Assembly (NCBI GenBank): GCA_964057225.1
Contig: OZ059895.1
Span: forward strand, 23,012,688-23,076,687
Origin: Auanema rhodensis
Taxonomy: Eukaryota > Nematoda > Chromadorea > Rhabditida > Rhabditidae
Direction of reading: 5' to 3'
Length of the DNA: 64,000 bases
The notes beneath the pieces were generated by a model, which was not told the origin of the DNA, made no database searches, and worked only from the letters and a program-made list of their open reading frames with translations. Shown here in pieces: positions 12,101-24,219 of the stretch (position 1 is the stretch's first letter; the number at the start of each line of letters is the position of its first letter). The translations under genes and the position numbers were made by a program.

Positions 12101-14042
12101 TGAAAAAATTTTTGTCAAAATGTTTTTGGAAGCTATGTTGAGTGTACATGGAAACTCAACATACACTAATGCATAATTTTTCAAACGATCATAACTAATT
12201 TTTGTATTAAGCGTTTCTCAATGTAGTATAGTGCATTCGATGCGGATTTTTAAGCTGCGTCGATCTGTGTTATCAGATTTGCGCTAGCTTAAAAATGCAC
12301 CGAGATATCAACTGATATAAGTTCACACTTATATCCTCGATTTTCACCCTGAAGAATTAATTTTTTCGTTGAATAACAATGTCCATCGTCTTTGCCTTGA
12401 AAAAAGGAATCCAAAAACATCTACTTTTCGCTAAATTATTTTGAAATTTTTCGAAAAAATTTTTGTCAAAATGTTTTTGGAAGCAATGTTGAGTGTACAT
12501 GGAAACTAAACATACACTAATGCATCATTTTTCAAACGATCATTACTAATTTTTCTATAAAGCGTTTCTCAATGTAGTATAGTGCATTCGATGCGGATTT
12601 TTAAGCTGCGTCGATCTGTGTTATCAGATTTGCGCTAGCTTAAAAATGCACCGAGATATCAACTGATATAAGTTCACACTTATATCCTCGATTTTCACCC
12701 TAAAGAATTAATTTTTTCGTTGAATAACAATGTCCATTGTCTTTGCCTTGAAAAAAGGAATCCAAAAACATCTACTTTTCGCTAAATTATTTTGAAATTT
12801 TTCGAAAAAATTTTTGTCAAAATGTTTTTGGAAGCAATGTTGAGTGTACATGGAAACTCAACATACACTAATGCATCATTTTTCAAACGATCATAACTAA
12901 TTTTTCTATAAAGCGTTTCTCAATGTAGTATAGTGCATTCGATGCGGATTTTTAAGCTGCGTCGATCTGTGTTATCAGAGATTTGCGCTAGCTTAAAAAT
13001 GCACCGAGATATCAACTGATATAAGTTCACACTTATATCCTCGATTTTCACCCTGAAGAATTAATTTTTTCGTTGAATAACAATGTCCATCGTCTTTGCC
13101 TTGAAAAAAGGAATCCAAAAACATCTACTTTTCGCTAAATTATTTTGAAATTTTTCGAAAAAATTTTTGTCAAAATGTTTTTGGAAGCAATGTTGAGTGT
13201 ACATGGAAACTAAACATACACTAATGCATCATTTTTCAAACGATCATTACTAATTTTTCTATAAAGCGTTTCTCAATGTAGTATAGTGCATTCGATGCGG
13301 ATTTTTAAGCTGCGTCGATCTGTGTTATCAGATTTGCGCTAGCTTAAAAATGCACCGAGATATCAACTGATATAAGTTCACACTTATATCCTCGATTTTC
13401 ACCCTAAAGAATTAATTTTTTCGTTGAATAACAATGTCCATTGTCTTTGCCTTGAAAAAAGGAATCCAAAAACATCTACTTTTCGCTAAATTATTTTGAA
13501 ATTTTTCGAAAAAATTTTTGTCAAAATGTTTTTGGAAGCAATGTTGAGTGTACATGGAAACTCAACATACACTAATGCATCATTTTTCAAACGATCATAA
13601 CTAATTTTTCTATAAAGCGTTTCTCAATGTAGTATAGTGCATTCGATGCGGATTTTTAAGCTGCGTCGATCTGTGTTATCAGAGATTTGCGCTAGCTTAA
13701 AAATGCACCGAGATATCAACTGATATAAGTTCACACTTATATCCTCGATTTTCACCCTGAAGAATGTATTTTTTCGTTGAATAACAATGTCCATCGTCTT
13801 TGCCTTGAAAAAAGGAATCCAAAAACATCTACTTTTCGCTAAATTATTTTGAAATTTTTCGAAAAAATTTTTGTTAAAATGTTTTTGGAAGCAATGTTGA
13901 GTGTACATGGAAACTCAACATACACTAATGCATAATTTTTCAAACGATCATAACTAATTTTTGTATTAAGCGTTTCTCAATGTAGTATAGTGCATTTGAT
14001 GCGGAATTTTAAGCTGCGTCGATCTGTGTTATCAGATTTGCG
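9124..14042. repeat. 14-monomer higher-order unit, copy 2 (4919 bp)
   Basis: Monomers start at 9124, 9475, 9826, 10177, 10527, 10878, 11229, 11580, 11933, 12284, 12635, 12988, 13339 and 13692. 9124-10877 matches 4208-5961, 10878-12987 matches 6663-8772, and 13692-14042 matches 8773-9123. The dimer at 5962-6662 is absent, but another dimer is doubled at 12284-13691, so both copies have 14 monomers. The one base change I noticed is CATTACTAA for CATAACTAA in 12284 and 12988. The open frame at 13624-13908 on the minus strand is the same variant by-product as in copy 1. Confidence 0.92.
12284..13691. repeat. Tandem duplication of a dimer (2 x 704 bp)
   Basis: 12284-12987 and 12988-13691 are each a 351 plus 353 bp pair: the AAACTAAAC type, then the CAGAGATTTG-tail type. 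Both first monomers carry the private change CATTACTAA, absent from the equivalent monomers at 7014, 8069 and 11229. The change therefore arose before this dimer was duplicated. Confidence 0.9.
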
Positions 14043-17000
14043 CTAGCTTAAAAATGCACCGAGATATCAACTGATATAAGTTCACACTTATATCCTCGAT
14101 TTTCACCCTGAAGAATTAATTTTTTCGTTGAATAACATTGTCCATCGTCTTTGCCTTGAAAAAAGGAATCTATAAACATCTACTTTTTGCTAAATTATTT
14201 TGAAATTTTTTGAAAAAATTTTTGTCAAAATGTTTTTGGAAGCTATGTTGAGTGTACATGGAAACTCAACATACACTAATGCATCATTTTTCAAACGATC
14301 ATAACTAATTTTTGTATTAAGCGTTTCTCAATGTAGTATAGTGCATTCGATGCGGATTTTTAAGCTGCGTCGATCTGTGTTATCAGATTTGCGCTAGCTT
14401 AAAAATGCACCGAGATATCAACTGATATAAGTTCACACTTATATCCTCGATTTTCACCCTAAAGAATTAATTTTTTCGTCGAATAACATTGTCCATCGTC
14501 TTTGCCTTGAAAAAAGGAATCTATAAACATCTACTTTTTGCTAAATTATTTTGAAATTTTTTGAAAAAATTTTTGTCAAAATGTTTTTGGAAGCTATGTT
14601 GAGTGTACATGGAACAACATACACTAATGCATAATTTTTCAAACGATCATAACTAATTTTTGTATTAAGCGTTTCTCAATGTAGTATAGTGCATTCGATG
14701 CGGATTTTTAAGCTGCGTCGATCTGTGTTATCAGATTTGCGCTAGCTTAAAAATGCACCGAGATATCAACTGATATATGTTCACACTTATATCCTCGATT
14801 TTCACCCTAAAGAATTAATTTTTTCGTTGAATAACATTGTCCATCGTCTTTGCCTTGAAAAAAGGAATCTATAAACATCTACTTTTTGCTAAATTATTTT
14901 GAAATTTTTTGAAAAAATTTTTGTCAAAATGTTTTTGGAAGCTATGTTGAGTGTACATGGAAACTCAACATACACTAATGCATAATTTTTCAAACGATCA
15001 TAACTAATTTTTGTATTAAGCGTTTCTCAATGTAGTATAGTGCATTTGATGCGGAATTTTAAGCTGCGTCGATCTGTGTTATCAGATTTGCGCTAGCTTA
15101 AAAATGCACTGAGATATCAACTGATATAAGTTCACACTTATATCCTCGATTTTCACCCTGAAGAATTAATTTTTTCGTTGAATAACAATGTCCATCGTCT
15201 TTGCCTTGAAAAAAGGAATCCAAAAACATCTACTTTTCGCTAAATTATTTTGAAATTTTTCGAAAAAATTTTTGTCAAAATGTTTTTGGAAGCAATGTTG
15301 AGTGTACATGGAAACTAAACATACACTAATGCATCATTTTTCAAACGATCATAACTAATTTTTCTATAAAGCGTTTCTCAATGTAGTATAGTGCATTCGA
15401 TGCGGATTTTTAAGCTGCGTCGATCTGTGTTATCAGATTTGCGCTAGCTTAAAAATGCACCGAGATATCAACTGATATAAGTTCACACTTATATCCTCGA
15501 TTTTCACCCTGAAGAATGTATTTTTTCGTTGAATAACAATGTCCATCGTCTTTGCCTTGAAAAAAGGAATCCAAAAACATCTACTTTTCGCTAAATTATT
15601 TTGAAATTTTTCGAAAAAATTTTTGTTAAAATGTTTTTGGAAGCAATGTTGAGTGTACATGGAAACTCAACATACACTAATGCATAATTTTTCAAACGAT
15701 CATAACTAATTTTTGTATTAAGCGTTTCTCAATGTAGTATAGTGCATTTGATGCGGAATTTTAAGCTGCGTCGATCCGTGTTATCAGATTTGCGCTAGCT
15801 TAAAAATGCACCGAGATATCAACTGATATAAGTTCACACTTATATCCTCGATTTTCACCCTGAAGAATTAATTTTTTCGTTGAATAACATTGTCCATCGT
15901 CTTTGCCTTGAAAAAAGAAATCTATAAACATCTACTTTTTGCTAAATTATTTTGAAATTTTTTGAAAAAATTTTTGTCAAAATGTTTTTGGAAGCTATGT
16001 TGAGTGTACATGGAAACTCAACATACACTAATGCATAATTTTTCAAACGATCATAACTAATTTTTGTATTAAGCGTTTCTCAATGTAGTATAGTGCATTC
16101 GATGCGGATTTTTAAGCTGCGTCGATCTGTGTTATCAGATTTGCGCTAGCTTAAAAATGCACCGAGATATCAACTGATATAAGTTCACACTTATATCCTC
16201 GATTTTCACCCTGAAGAATTAATTTTTTCGTTGAATAACAATGTCCATCGTCTTTGCCTTGAAAAAAGGAATCCAAAAACATCTACTTTTCGCTAAATTA
16301 TTTTGAAATTTTTCGAAAAAATTTTTGTCAAAATGTTTTTGGAAGCAATGTTGAGTGTACATGGAAACTAAACATACACTAATGCATCATTTTTCAAACG
16401 ATCATAACTAATTTTTCTATAAAGCGTTTCTCAATGTAGTATAGTGCATTCGATGCGGATTTTTAAGCTGCGTCGATCTGTGTTATCAGATTTGCGCTAG
16501 CTTAAAAATGCACCGAGATATCAACTGATATAAGTTCACACTTATATCCTCGATTTTCACCCTAAAGAATTAATTTTTTCGTTGAATAACAATGTCCATT
16601 GTCTTTGCCTTGAAAAAAGGAATCCAAAAACATCTACTTTTCGCTAAATTATTTTGAAATTTTTCGAAAAAATTTTTGTCAAAATGTTTTTGGAAGCAAT
16701 GTTGAGTGTACATGGAAACTCAACATACACTAATGCATCATTTTTCAAACGATCATAACTAATTTTTCTATAAAGCGTTTCTCAATGTAGTATAGTGCAT
16801 TCGATGCGGATTTTTAAGCTGCGTCGATCTGTGTTATCAGAGATTTGCGCTAGCTTAAAAATGCACCGAGATATCAACTGATATAAGTTCACACTTATAT
16901 CCTCGATTTTCACCCTGAAGAATGTATTTTTTCGTTGAATAACAATGTCCATCGTCTTTGCCTTGAAAAAAGGAATCCAAAAACATCTACTTTTCGCTAA

Positions 17001-18949
17001 ATTATTTTGAAATTTTTCGAAAAAATTTTTGTTAAAATGTTTTTGGAAGCAATGTTGAGTGTACATGGAAACTCAACATACACTAATGCATAATTTTTCA
17101 AACGATCATAACTAATTTTTGTATTAAGCGTTTCTCAATGTAGTATAGTGCATTTGATGCGGAATTTTAAGCTGCGTCGATCTGTGTTATCAGATTTGCG
17201 CTAGCTTAAAAATGCACCGAGATATCAACTGATATAAGTTCACACTTATATCCTCGATTTTCACCCTGAAGAATTAATTTTTTCGTTGAATAACATTGTC
17301 CATCGTCTTTGCCTTGAAAAAAGGAATCTATAAACATCTACTTTTTGCTAAATTATTTTGAAATTTTTTGAAAAAATTTTTGTCAAAATGTTTTTGGAAG
17401 CTATGTTGAGTGTACATGGAAACTCAACATACACTAATGCATCATTTTTCAAACGATCATAACTAATTTTTGTATTAAGCGTTTCTCAATGTAGTATAGT
17501 GCATTCGATGCGGATTTTTAAGCTGCGTCGATCTGTGTTATCAGATTTGCGCTAGCTTAAAAATGCACCGAGATATCAACTGATATAAGTTCACACTTAT
17601 ATCCTCGATTTTCACCCTAAAGAATTAATTTTTTCGTCGAATAACATTGTCCATCGTCTTTGCCTTGAAAAAAGGAATCTATAAACATCTACTTTTTGCT
17701 AAATTATTTTGAAATTTTTTGAAAAAATTTTTGTCAAAATGTTTTTGGAAGCTATGTTGAGTGTACATGGAACAACATACACTAATGCATAATTTTTCAA
17801 ACGATCATAACTAATTTTTGTATTAAGCGTTTCTCAATGTAGTATAGTGCATTCGATGCGGATTTTTAAGCTGCGTCGATCTGTGTTATCAGATTTGCGC
17901 TAGCTTAAAAATGCACCGAGATATCAACTGATATAAGTTCACACTTATATCCTCGATTTTCACCCTAAAGAATTAATTTTTTCGTCGAATAACATTGTCC
18001 ATCGTCTTTGCCTTGAAAAAAGGAATCTATAAACATCTACTTTTTGCTAAATTATTTTGAAATTTTTTGAAAAAATTTTTGTCAAAATGTTTTTGGAAGC
18101 TATGTTGAGTGTACATGGAACAACATACACTAATGCATAATTTTTCAAACGATCATAACTAATTTTTGTATTAAGCGTTTCTCAATGTAGTATAGTGCAT
18201 TCGATGCGGATTTTTAAGCTGCGTCGATCTGTGTTATCAGATTTGCGCTAGCTTAAAAATGCACCGAGATATCAACTGATATATGTTCACACTTATATCC
18301 TCGATTTTCACCCTAAAGAATTAATTTTTTCGTTGAATAACATTGTCCATCGTCTTTGCCTTGAAAAAAGGAATCTATAAACATCTACTTTTTGCTAAAT
18401 TATTTTGAAATTTTTTGAAAAAATTTTTGTCAAAATGTTTTTGGAAGCTATGTTGAGTGTACATGGAAACTCAACATACACTAATGCATAATTTTTCAAA
18501 CGATCATAACTAATTTTTGTATTAAGCGTTTCTCAATGTAGTATAGTGCATTCGATGCGGATTTTTAAGCTGCGTCGATCTGTGTTATCAGATTTGCGCT
18601 AGCTTAAAAATGCACCGAGATATCAACTGATATAAGTTCACACTTATATCCTCGATTTTCACCCTGAAGAATTAATTTTTTCGTTGAATAACAATGTCCA
18701 TCGTCTTTGCCTTGAAAAAAGGAATCCAAAAACATCTACTTTTCGCTAAATTATTTTGAAATTTTTCGAAAAAATTTTTGTCAAAATGTTTTTGGAAGCA
18801 ATGTTGAGTGTACATGGAAACTAAACATACACTAATGCATCATTTTTCAAACGATCATAACTAATTTTTCTATAAAGCGTTTCTCAATGTAGTATAGTGC
18901 ATTCGATGCGGATTTTTAAGCTGCGTCGATCTGTGTTATCAGATTTGCG
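14043..18949. repeat. Monomers 41-54: repeat at a 9-monomer offset
   Basis: Monomers start at 14043, 14394, 14742, 15093, 15444, 15795, 16146, 16497, 16850, 17201, 17552, 17900, 18248 and 18599. The run 12988-14741 reappears at 16146-17899 (offset 3158 bp), and 14742-15443 reappears at 18248-18949 (offset 3506 bp, because one extra 348 bp monomer lies between). The GAATGTATTTT type occurs at 15444 and 16850 and opens minus-strand frames at 15433-15660 and 16782-17066; these are not genes. TATAAAC, GCTATG and the 3 bp deletion GGAACAACAT mark many of these monomers. Confidence 0.87.
17552..18247. repeat. Single-monomer tandem duplication (2 x 348 bp)
   Basis: 17552-17899 and 17900-18247 appear identical by eye. 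Both carry CCTAAAG, CGTCGAAT, TATAAAC, GCTATG and the 3 bp deletion GGAACAACAT. The upstream equivalent at 14394 is single. This is the smallest duplication step visible in the array. Confidence 0.9.
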
Positions 18950-21059
18950 CTAGCTTAAAAATGCACCGAGATATCAACTGATATAAGTTCACACTTATAT
19001 CCTCGATTTTCACTCTAAAGAATTAATTTTTTCGTTGAATAACAATGTCCATCGTCTTTGCCTTGAAAAAAGGAATCCAAAAACATCTACTTTTCGCTAA
19101 ATTATTTTGAAATTTTTCGAAAAAATTTTTGTCAAAATGTTTTTGGAAGCAATGTTGAGTGTACATGGAAACTCAACATACACTAATGCATCATTTTTCA
19201 AACGATCATAACTAATTTTTCTATAAAGCGTTTCTCAATGTAGTATAGTGCATTCGATGCGGATTTTTAAGCTGCGTCGATCTGTGTTATCAGATTTGCG
19301 CTAGCTTAAAAATGCACCGAGATATCAACTGATATAAGTTCACACTTATATCCTCGATTTTCACCCTAAAGAATTAATTTTTTCGTTGAATAACAATGTC
19401 CATCGTCTTTGCCTTGAAAAAAGGAATCCAAAAACATCTACTTTTCGCTAAATTATTTTGAAATTTTTCGAAAAAATTTTTGTCAAAATGTTTTTGGAAG
19501 CAATGTTGAGTGTACATGGAAACTCAACATACACTAATGCATCATTTTTCAAACGATCATAACTAATTTTTCTATAAAGCGTTTCTCAATGTAGTATAGT
19601 GCATTCGATGCGGATTTTTAAGCTGCGTCGATCTGTGTTATCAGAGATTTGCGCTAGCTTAAAAATGCACCGAGATATCAACTGATATAAGTTCACACTT
19701 ATATCCTCGATTTTCACCCTGAAGAATTAATTTTTTCGTTGAATAACAATGTCCATCGTCTTTGCCTTGAAAAAAGGAATCCAAAAACATCTACTTTTTG
19801 CTAAATTATTTTGAAATTTTTCGAAAAAAGTTTTGTCAAAATGTTTTTGGAAGCAATGTTGAGTGTACATGGAAACTCAACATACACTAATGCATCATTT
19901 TTCAAACGATCATAACTAATTTTTCTATAAAGCGTTTCTCAATGTAGTATAGTGCATTCGATGCGGATTTTTAAGCTGCGTCGATCTGTGTTATCAGATT
20001 TGCGCTAGCTTAAAAATGCACCGAGATATCAACTGATATAAGTTCACACTTATATCCTCGATTTTCACCCTAAAGAATTAATTTTTTCGTTGAATAACAA
20101 TGTCCATCGTCTTTGCCTTGAAAAAAGGAATCCAAAAACATCTACTTTTTGATAAATTATTTTAAAATTTTTCGAAAAAATTTTTGTCAAAATGTTTTTG
20201 GAAGCAATGTTGAGTGTACATGGAAACTCAACATACACTAATGCATCATTTTTCAAACGATCATAACTAATTTTTCTATAAAGCGTTTCTCAATGTAGTA
20301 TAGTGCATTCGATGCGGATTTTTAAGCTGCGTCGATCTGTGTTATCAGATTTGCGCTAGCTTAAAAATGCACCGAGATATCAACTGATATAAGTTCACAC
20401 TTATATCCTCGATTTTCACCCTAAAGAATTAATTTTTTCGTTGAATAACAATGTCCATCGTCTTTGCCTTGAAAAAAGGAATCCAAAAACATCTACTTTT
20501 CGCTAAATTATTTTGAAATTTTTCGAAAAAATTTTTGTCAAAATGTTTTTGGAAGCAATGTTGAGTGTACATGGAAACTCAACATACACTAATGCATCAT
20601 TTTTCAAACGATCATAACTAATTTTTCTATAAAGCGTTTCTCAATGTAGTATAGTGCATTCGATGCGGATTTTTAAGCTGCGTCGATCTGTGTTATCAGA
20701 GATTTGCGCTAGCTTAAAAATGCACCGAGATATCAACTGATATAAGTTCACACTTATATCCTCGATTTTCACCCTGAAGAATTAATTTTTTCGTTGAATA
20801 ACAATGTCCATCGTCTTTGCCTTGAAAAAAGGAATCCAAAAACATCTACTTTTTGCTAAATTATTTTGAAATTTTTCGAAAAAAGTTTTGTCAAAATGTT
20901 TTTGGAAGCAATGTTGAGTGTACATGGAAACTCAACATACACTAATGCATCATTTTTCAAACGATCATAACTAATTTTTCTATAAAGCGTTTCTCAATGT
21001 AGTATAGTGCATTCGATGCGGATTTTTAAGCTGCGTCGATCTGTGTTATCATATTTGCG
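18950..21059. repeat. Monomers 55-60: CTATAAAG-type block with a trimer-offset repeat
   Basis: Monomers start at 18950, 19301, 19654, 20005, 20356 and 20709. The pair at 19301 (353 bp, CAGAGATTTG) and 19654 (AAAAAAGTTTTG) recurs at 20356 and 20709. Every monomer has the CTATAAAG variant. The monomer at 20005 has GATAAATTATTTTAAAA, which opens a short minus-strand frame at 20065-20256; I do not treat it as a gene. The last monomer introduces the CATATTTGCG tail that marks the next block. Confidence 0.85.
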
Positions 21060-24000
21060 CTAGCTTAAAAATGCACCGGGATATCAACTGATATAAGTTC
21101 ACACTTATATCCTCGATTTTCACCCTGAAGAATTAATTTTTTCGTTGAATAACAATGTCCATCGTCTTTGCCTTGAAAAAAGGAATCCAAAATATCTTTT
21201 TTTTGCTAAATTATTTTGAAATTTTTCGAAAAAATTTTTGTCAAAATGTTTTTGGAAGCTATGTTGAGTGTACATGGAAACTCAACATACACTAATGCAT
21301 AATTTTTCAAACGATCATAACTAATTTTTGTATTAAGCGTTTCTCAATGTAGTATAGTGCATTCGATGCGGATTTTTAAGCTGCGTCGATCTGTGTTATC
21401 AGATTTGCGCTAGCTTAAAAATGCACCGAGATATCAACTGATATAAGTTCACACTTATATCCTCGATTTTCACCCTGAAGAATTAATTTTTTCGTTGAAT
21501 AACATTGTCCATCGTCTTTGCCTTGAAAAAAGGAATCTAAAAACATCTACTTTTTGATAAATTATTTTAAAATTTTTCGAAAAAATTTTTGTCAAAATGT
21601 TTTTGGAAGCAATGTTGAGTGTACATGGAAACTCAACATACACTAATGCATCATTTTTTAAACGATCATAACTAATTTTTTTTATTAAGCGTTTTTCAAT
21701 GTAGTATAGTGCATTCGATGCGGATTTTTAAGCTGCGTCGATCTGTGTTATCAGATTTGCGCTAGCTTAAAAATGCACCGAGATATCAACTGATATAAGT
21801 TCACACTTATATCCTCGATTTTCACCCTGAAGAATTAATTTTTTCGTTGAATAACATTGTCCATCGTCTTTGCCTTGAAAAAAGGAATCTAAAAACATCT
21901 ACTTTTCGCTAAATTATTTTGAAATTTTTCGAAAAAAGTTTTGTCAAAATGTTTTTGGAAGCAATGTTGAGTGTACATGGAAACTCAACATACACTAATG
22001 CATCATTTTTCAAACGATCATAACTAATTTTTCTATAAAGCGTTTCTCAATGTAGTATAGTGCATTCGATGCGGATTTTTAAGCTGCGTCGATCTGTGTT
22101 ATCATATTTGCGCTAGCTTAAAAATGCACCGGGATATCAACTGATATAAGTTCACACTTATATCCTCGATTTTCACCCTGAAGAATTAATTTTTTCGTTG
22201 AATAACAATGTCCATCGTCTTTGCCTTGAAAAAAGGAATCCAAAATATCTTTTTTTTGCTAAATTATTTTGAAATTTTTCGAAAAAATTTTTGTCAAAAT
22301 GTTTTTGGAAGCAATGTTGAGTGTACATGGAAACTCAACATACACTAATGCATCATTTTTCAAACGATCATAACTAATTTTTGTCTTAAGCGTTTCTCAA
22401 TGTAGTATAGTGCATTCGATGCGGATTTTTAAGCTGCGTCGATCTGTGTTATCAGATTTGCGCTAGCTTAAAAATGCACCGGGATATCAACTGATATAAG
22501 TTCACACTTATATCCTCGATTTTCACCCTGAAGAATTAATTTTTTCGTTGAATAACAATGTCCATCGTCTTTGCCTTAAAAAAAGGAATCCAAAAACATC
22601 TACTTTTTGCTAAATTATTTTGAAATTTTTCGAAAAAATTTTTGTCAAAATGTTTTTGGAAGCAATGTTGAGTGTACATGGAAACTCAACATACACTAAT
22701 GCATCATTTTTTAAACGATCATAACTAATTTTTTTTATTAAGCGTTTTTCAATGTAGTATAGTGCATTCGATGCGGATTTTTAAGCTGCGTCGATCTGTG
22801 TTATCAGATTTGCGCTAGCTTAAAAATGCACCGAGATATCAACTGATATAAGTTCACACTTATATCCTCGATTTTCACCCTGAAGAATTAATTTTTTCGT
22901 TGAATAACATTGTCCATCGTCTTTGCCTTGAAAAAAGGAATCTAAAAACATCTACTTTTCGCTAAATTATTTTGAAATTTTTCGAAAAAATTTTTGTCAA
23001 AATAATTTTGGAAGCAATGTTGAGTGTACATGGAAACTCAACATACACTAATGCATCATTTTTCAAACGATCATAACTAATTTTTTTATAAAGCGTTTCT
23101 CAATGTAGTATAGTGCATTCGATGCGGATTTTTAAGCTGCGTCGATCTGTGTTATCAGATTTGCGCTAGCTTAAAAATGCACCGAGATATCAACTGATAT
23201 AAGTTCACACTTATATCCTCGATTTTCACCCTGAAGAATTAATTTTTTCGTTGAATAACAATGTCCATCGTCTTTGCCTTGAAAAAAGGAATCCAAAAAC
23301 ATCTACTTTTTGCTAAATTATTTTGAAATTTTTCGAAAAAAGTTTTGTCAAAATGTTTTTGGAAGCAATGTTGAGTGTACATGGAAACTCAACATACACT
23401 AATGCATCATTTTTCAAACGATCATAACTAATTTTTCTATAAAGCGTTTCTCAATGTAGTATAGTGCATTCGATGCGGATTTTTAAGCTGCGTCGATCTG
23501 TGTTATCATATTTGCGCTAGCTTAAAAATGCACCGGGATATCAACTGATATAAGTTCACACTTATATCCTCGATTTTCACCCTGAAGAATTAATTTTTTC
23601 GTTGAATAACAATGTCCATCGTCTTTGCCTTAAAAAAAGGAATCCAAAAACATCTACTTTTTGCTAAATTATTTTGAAATTTTTCGAAAAAATTTTTGTC
23701 AAAATGTTTTTGGAAGCAATGTTGAGTGTACATGGAAACTCAACATACACTAATGCATCATTTTTCAAACGATCATAACTAATTTTTTTTATTAAGCGTT
23801 TTTCAATGTAGTATAGTGCATTCGATGCGGATTTTTAAGCTGCGTCGATCTGTGTTATCAGATTTGCGCTAGCTTAAAAATGCACCGAGATATCAACTGA
23901 TATAAGTTCACACTTATATCCTCGATTTTCACCCTGAAGAATTAATTTTTTCGTTGAATAACAATGTCCATCGTCTTTGCCTTGAAAAAAGGAATCCAAA

Positions 24001-24219
24001 AACATCTACTTTTTGCTAAATTATTTTGAAATTTTTCGAAAAAAGTTTTGTCAAAATGTTTTTGGAAGCAATGTTGAGTGTACATGGAAACTCAACATAC
24101 ACTAATGCATCATTTTTCAAACGATCATAACTAATTTTTCTATAAAGCGTTTCTCAATGTAGTATAGTGCATTCGATGCGGATTTTTAAGCTGCGTCGAT
24201 CTGTGTTATCATATTTGCG
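21060..24219. repeat. Monomers 61-69: shuffled block with CCGGG and CATATTTG markers
   Basis: Monomers start at 21060, 21410, 21762, 22113, 22463, 22815, 23166, 23517 and 23869. Lengths vary (350, 351 or 352 bp): the 350 bp ones carry CCAAAATATCTTTT and the 352 bp ones TTTTTTATTAAG. A CATATTTGCG tail (20709, 21762, 23166, 23869) is always followed by a monomer starting with GCACCGGGAT. Types recur in changing order, so I see no single clean higher-order period here. Confidence 0.85.

Noticed and set aside
8705-17066. Four minus-strand open frames of 75-94 codons (8705-8989, 13624-13908, 15433-15660, 16782-17066) as possible small genes
   Set aside because: Each crosses a monomer junction, exists only because one variant removes a stop, and has no counterpart in other monomers. 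The composition is that of translated satellite and no domain is recognisable.
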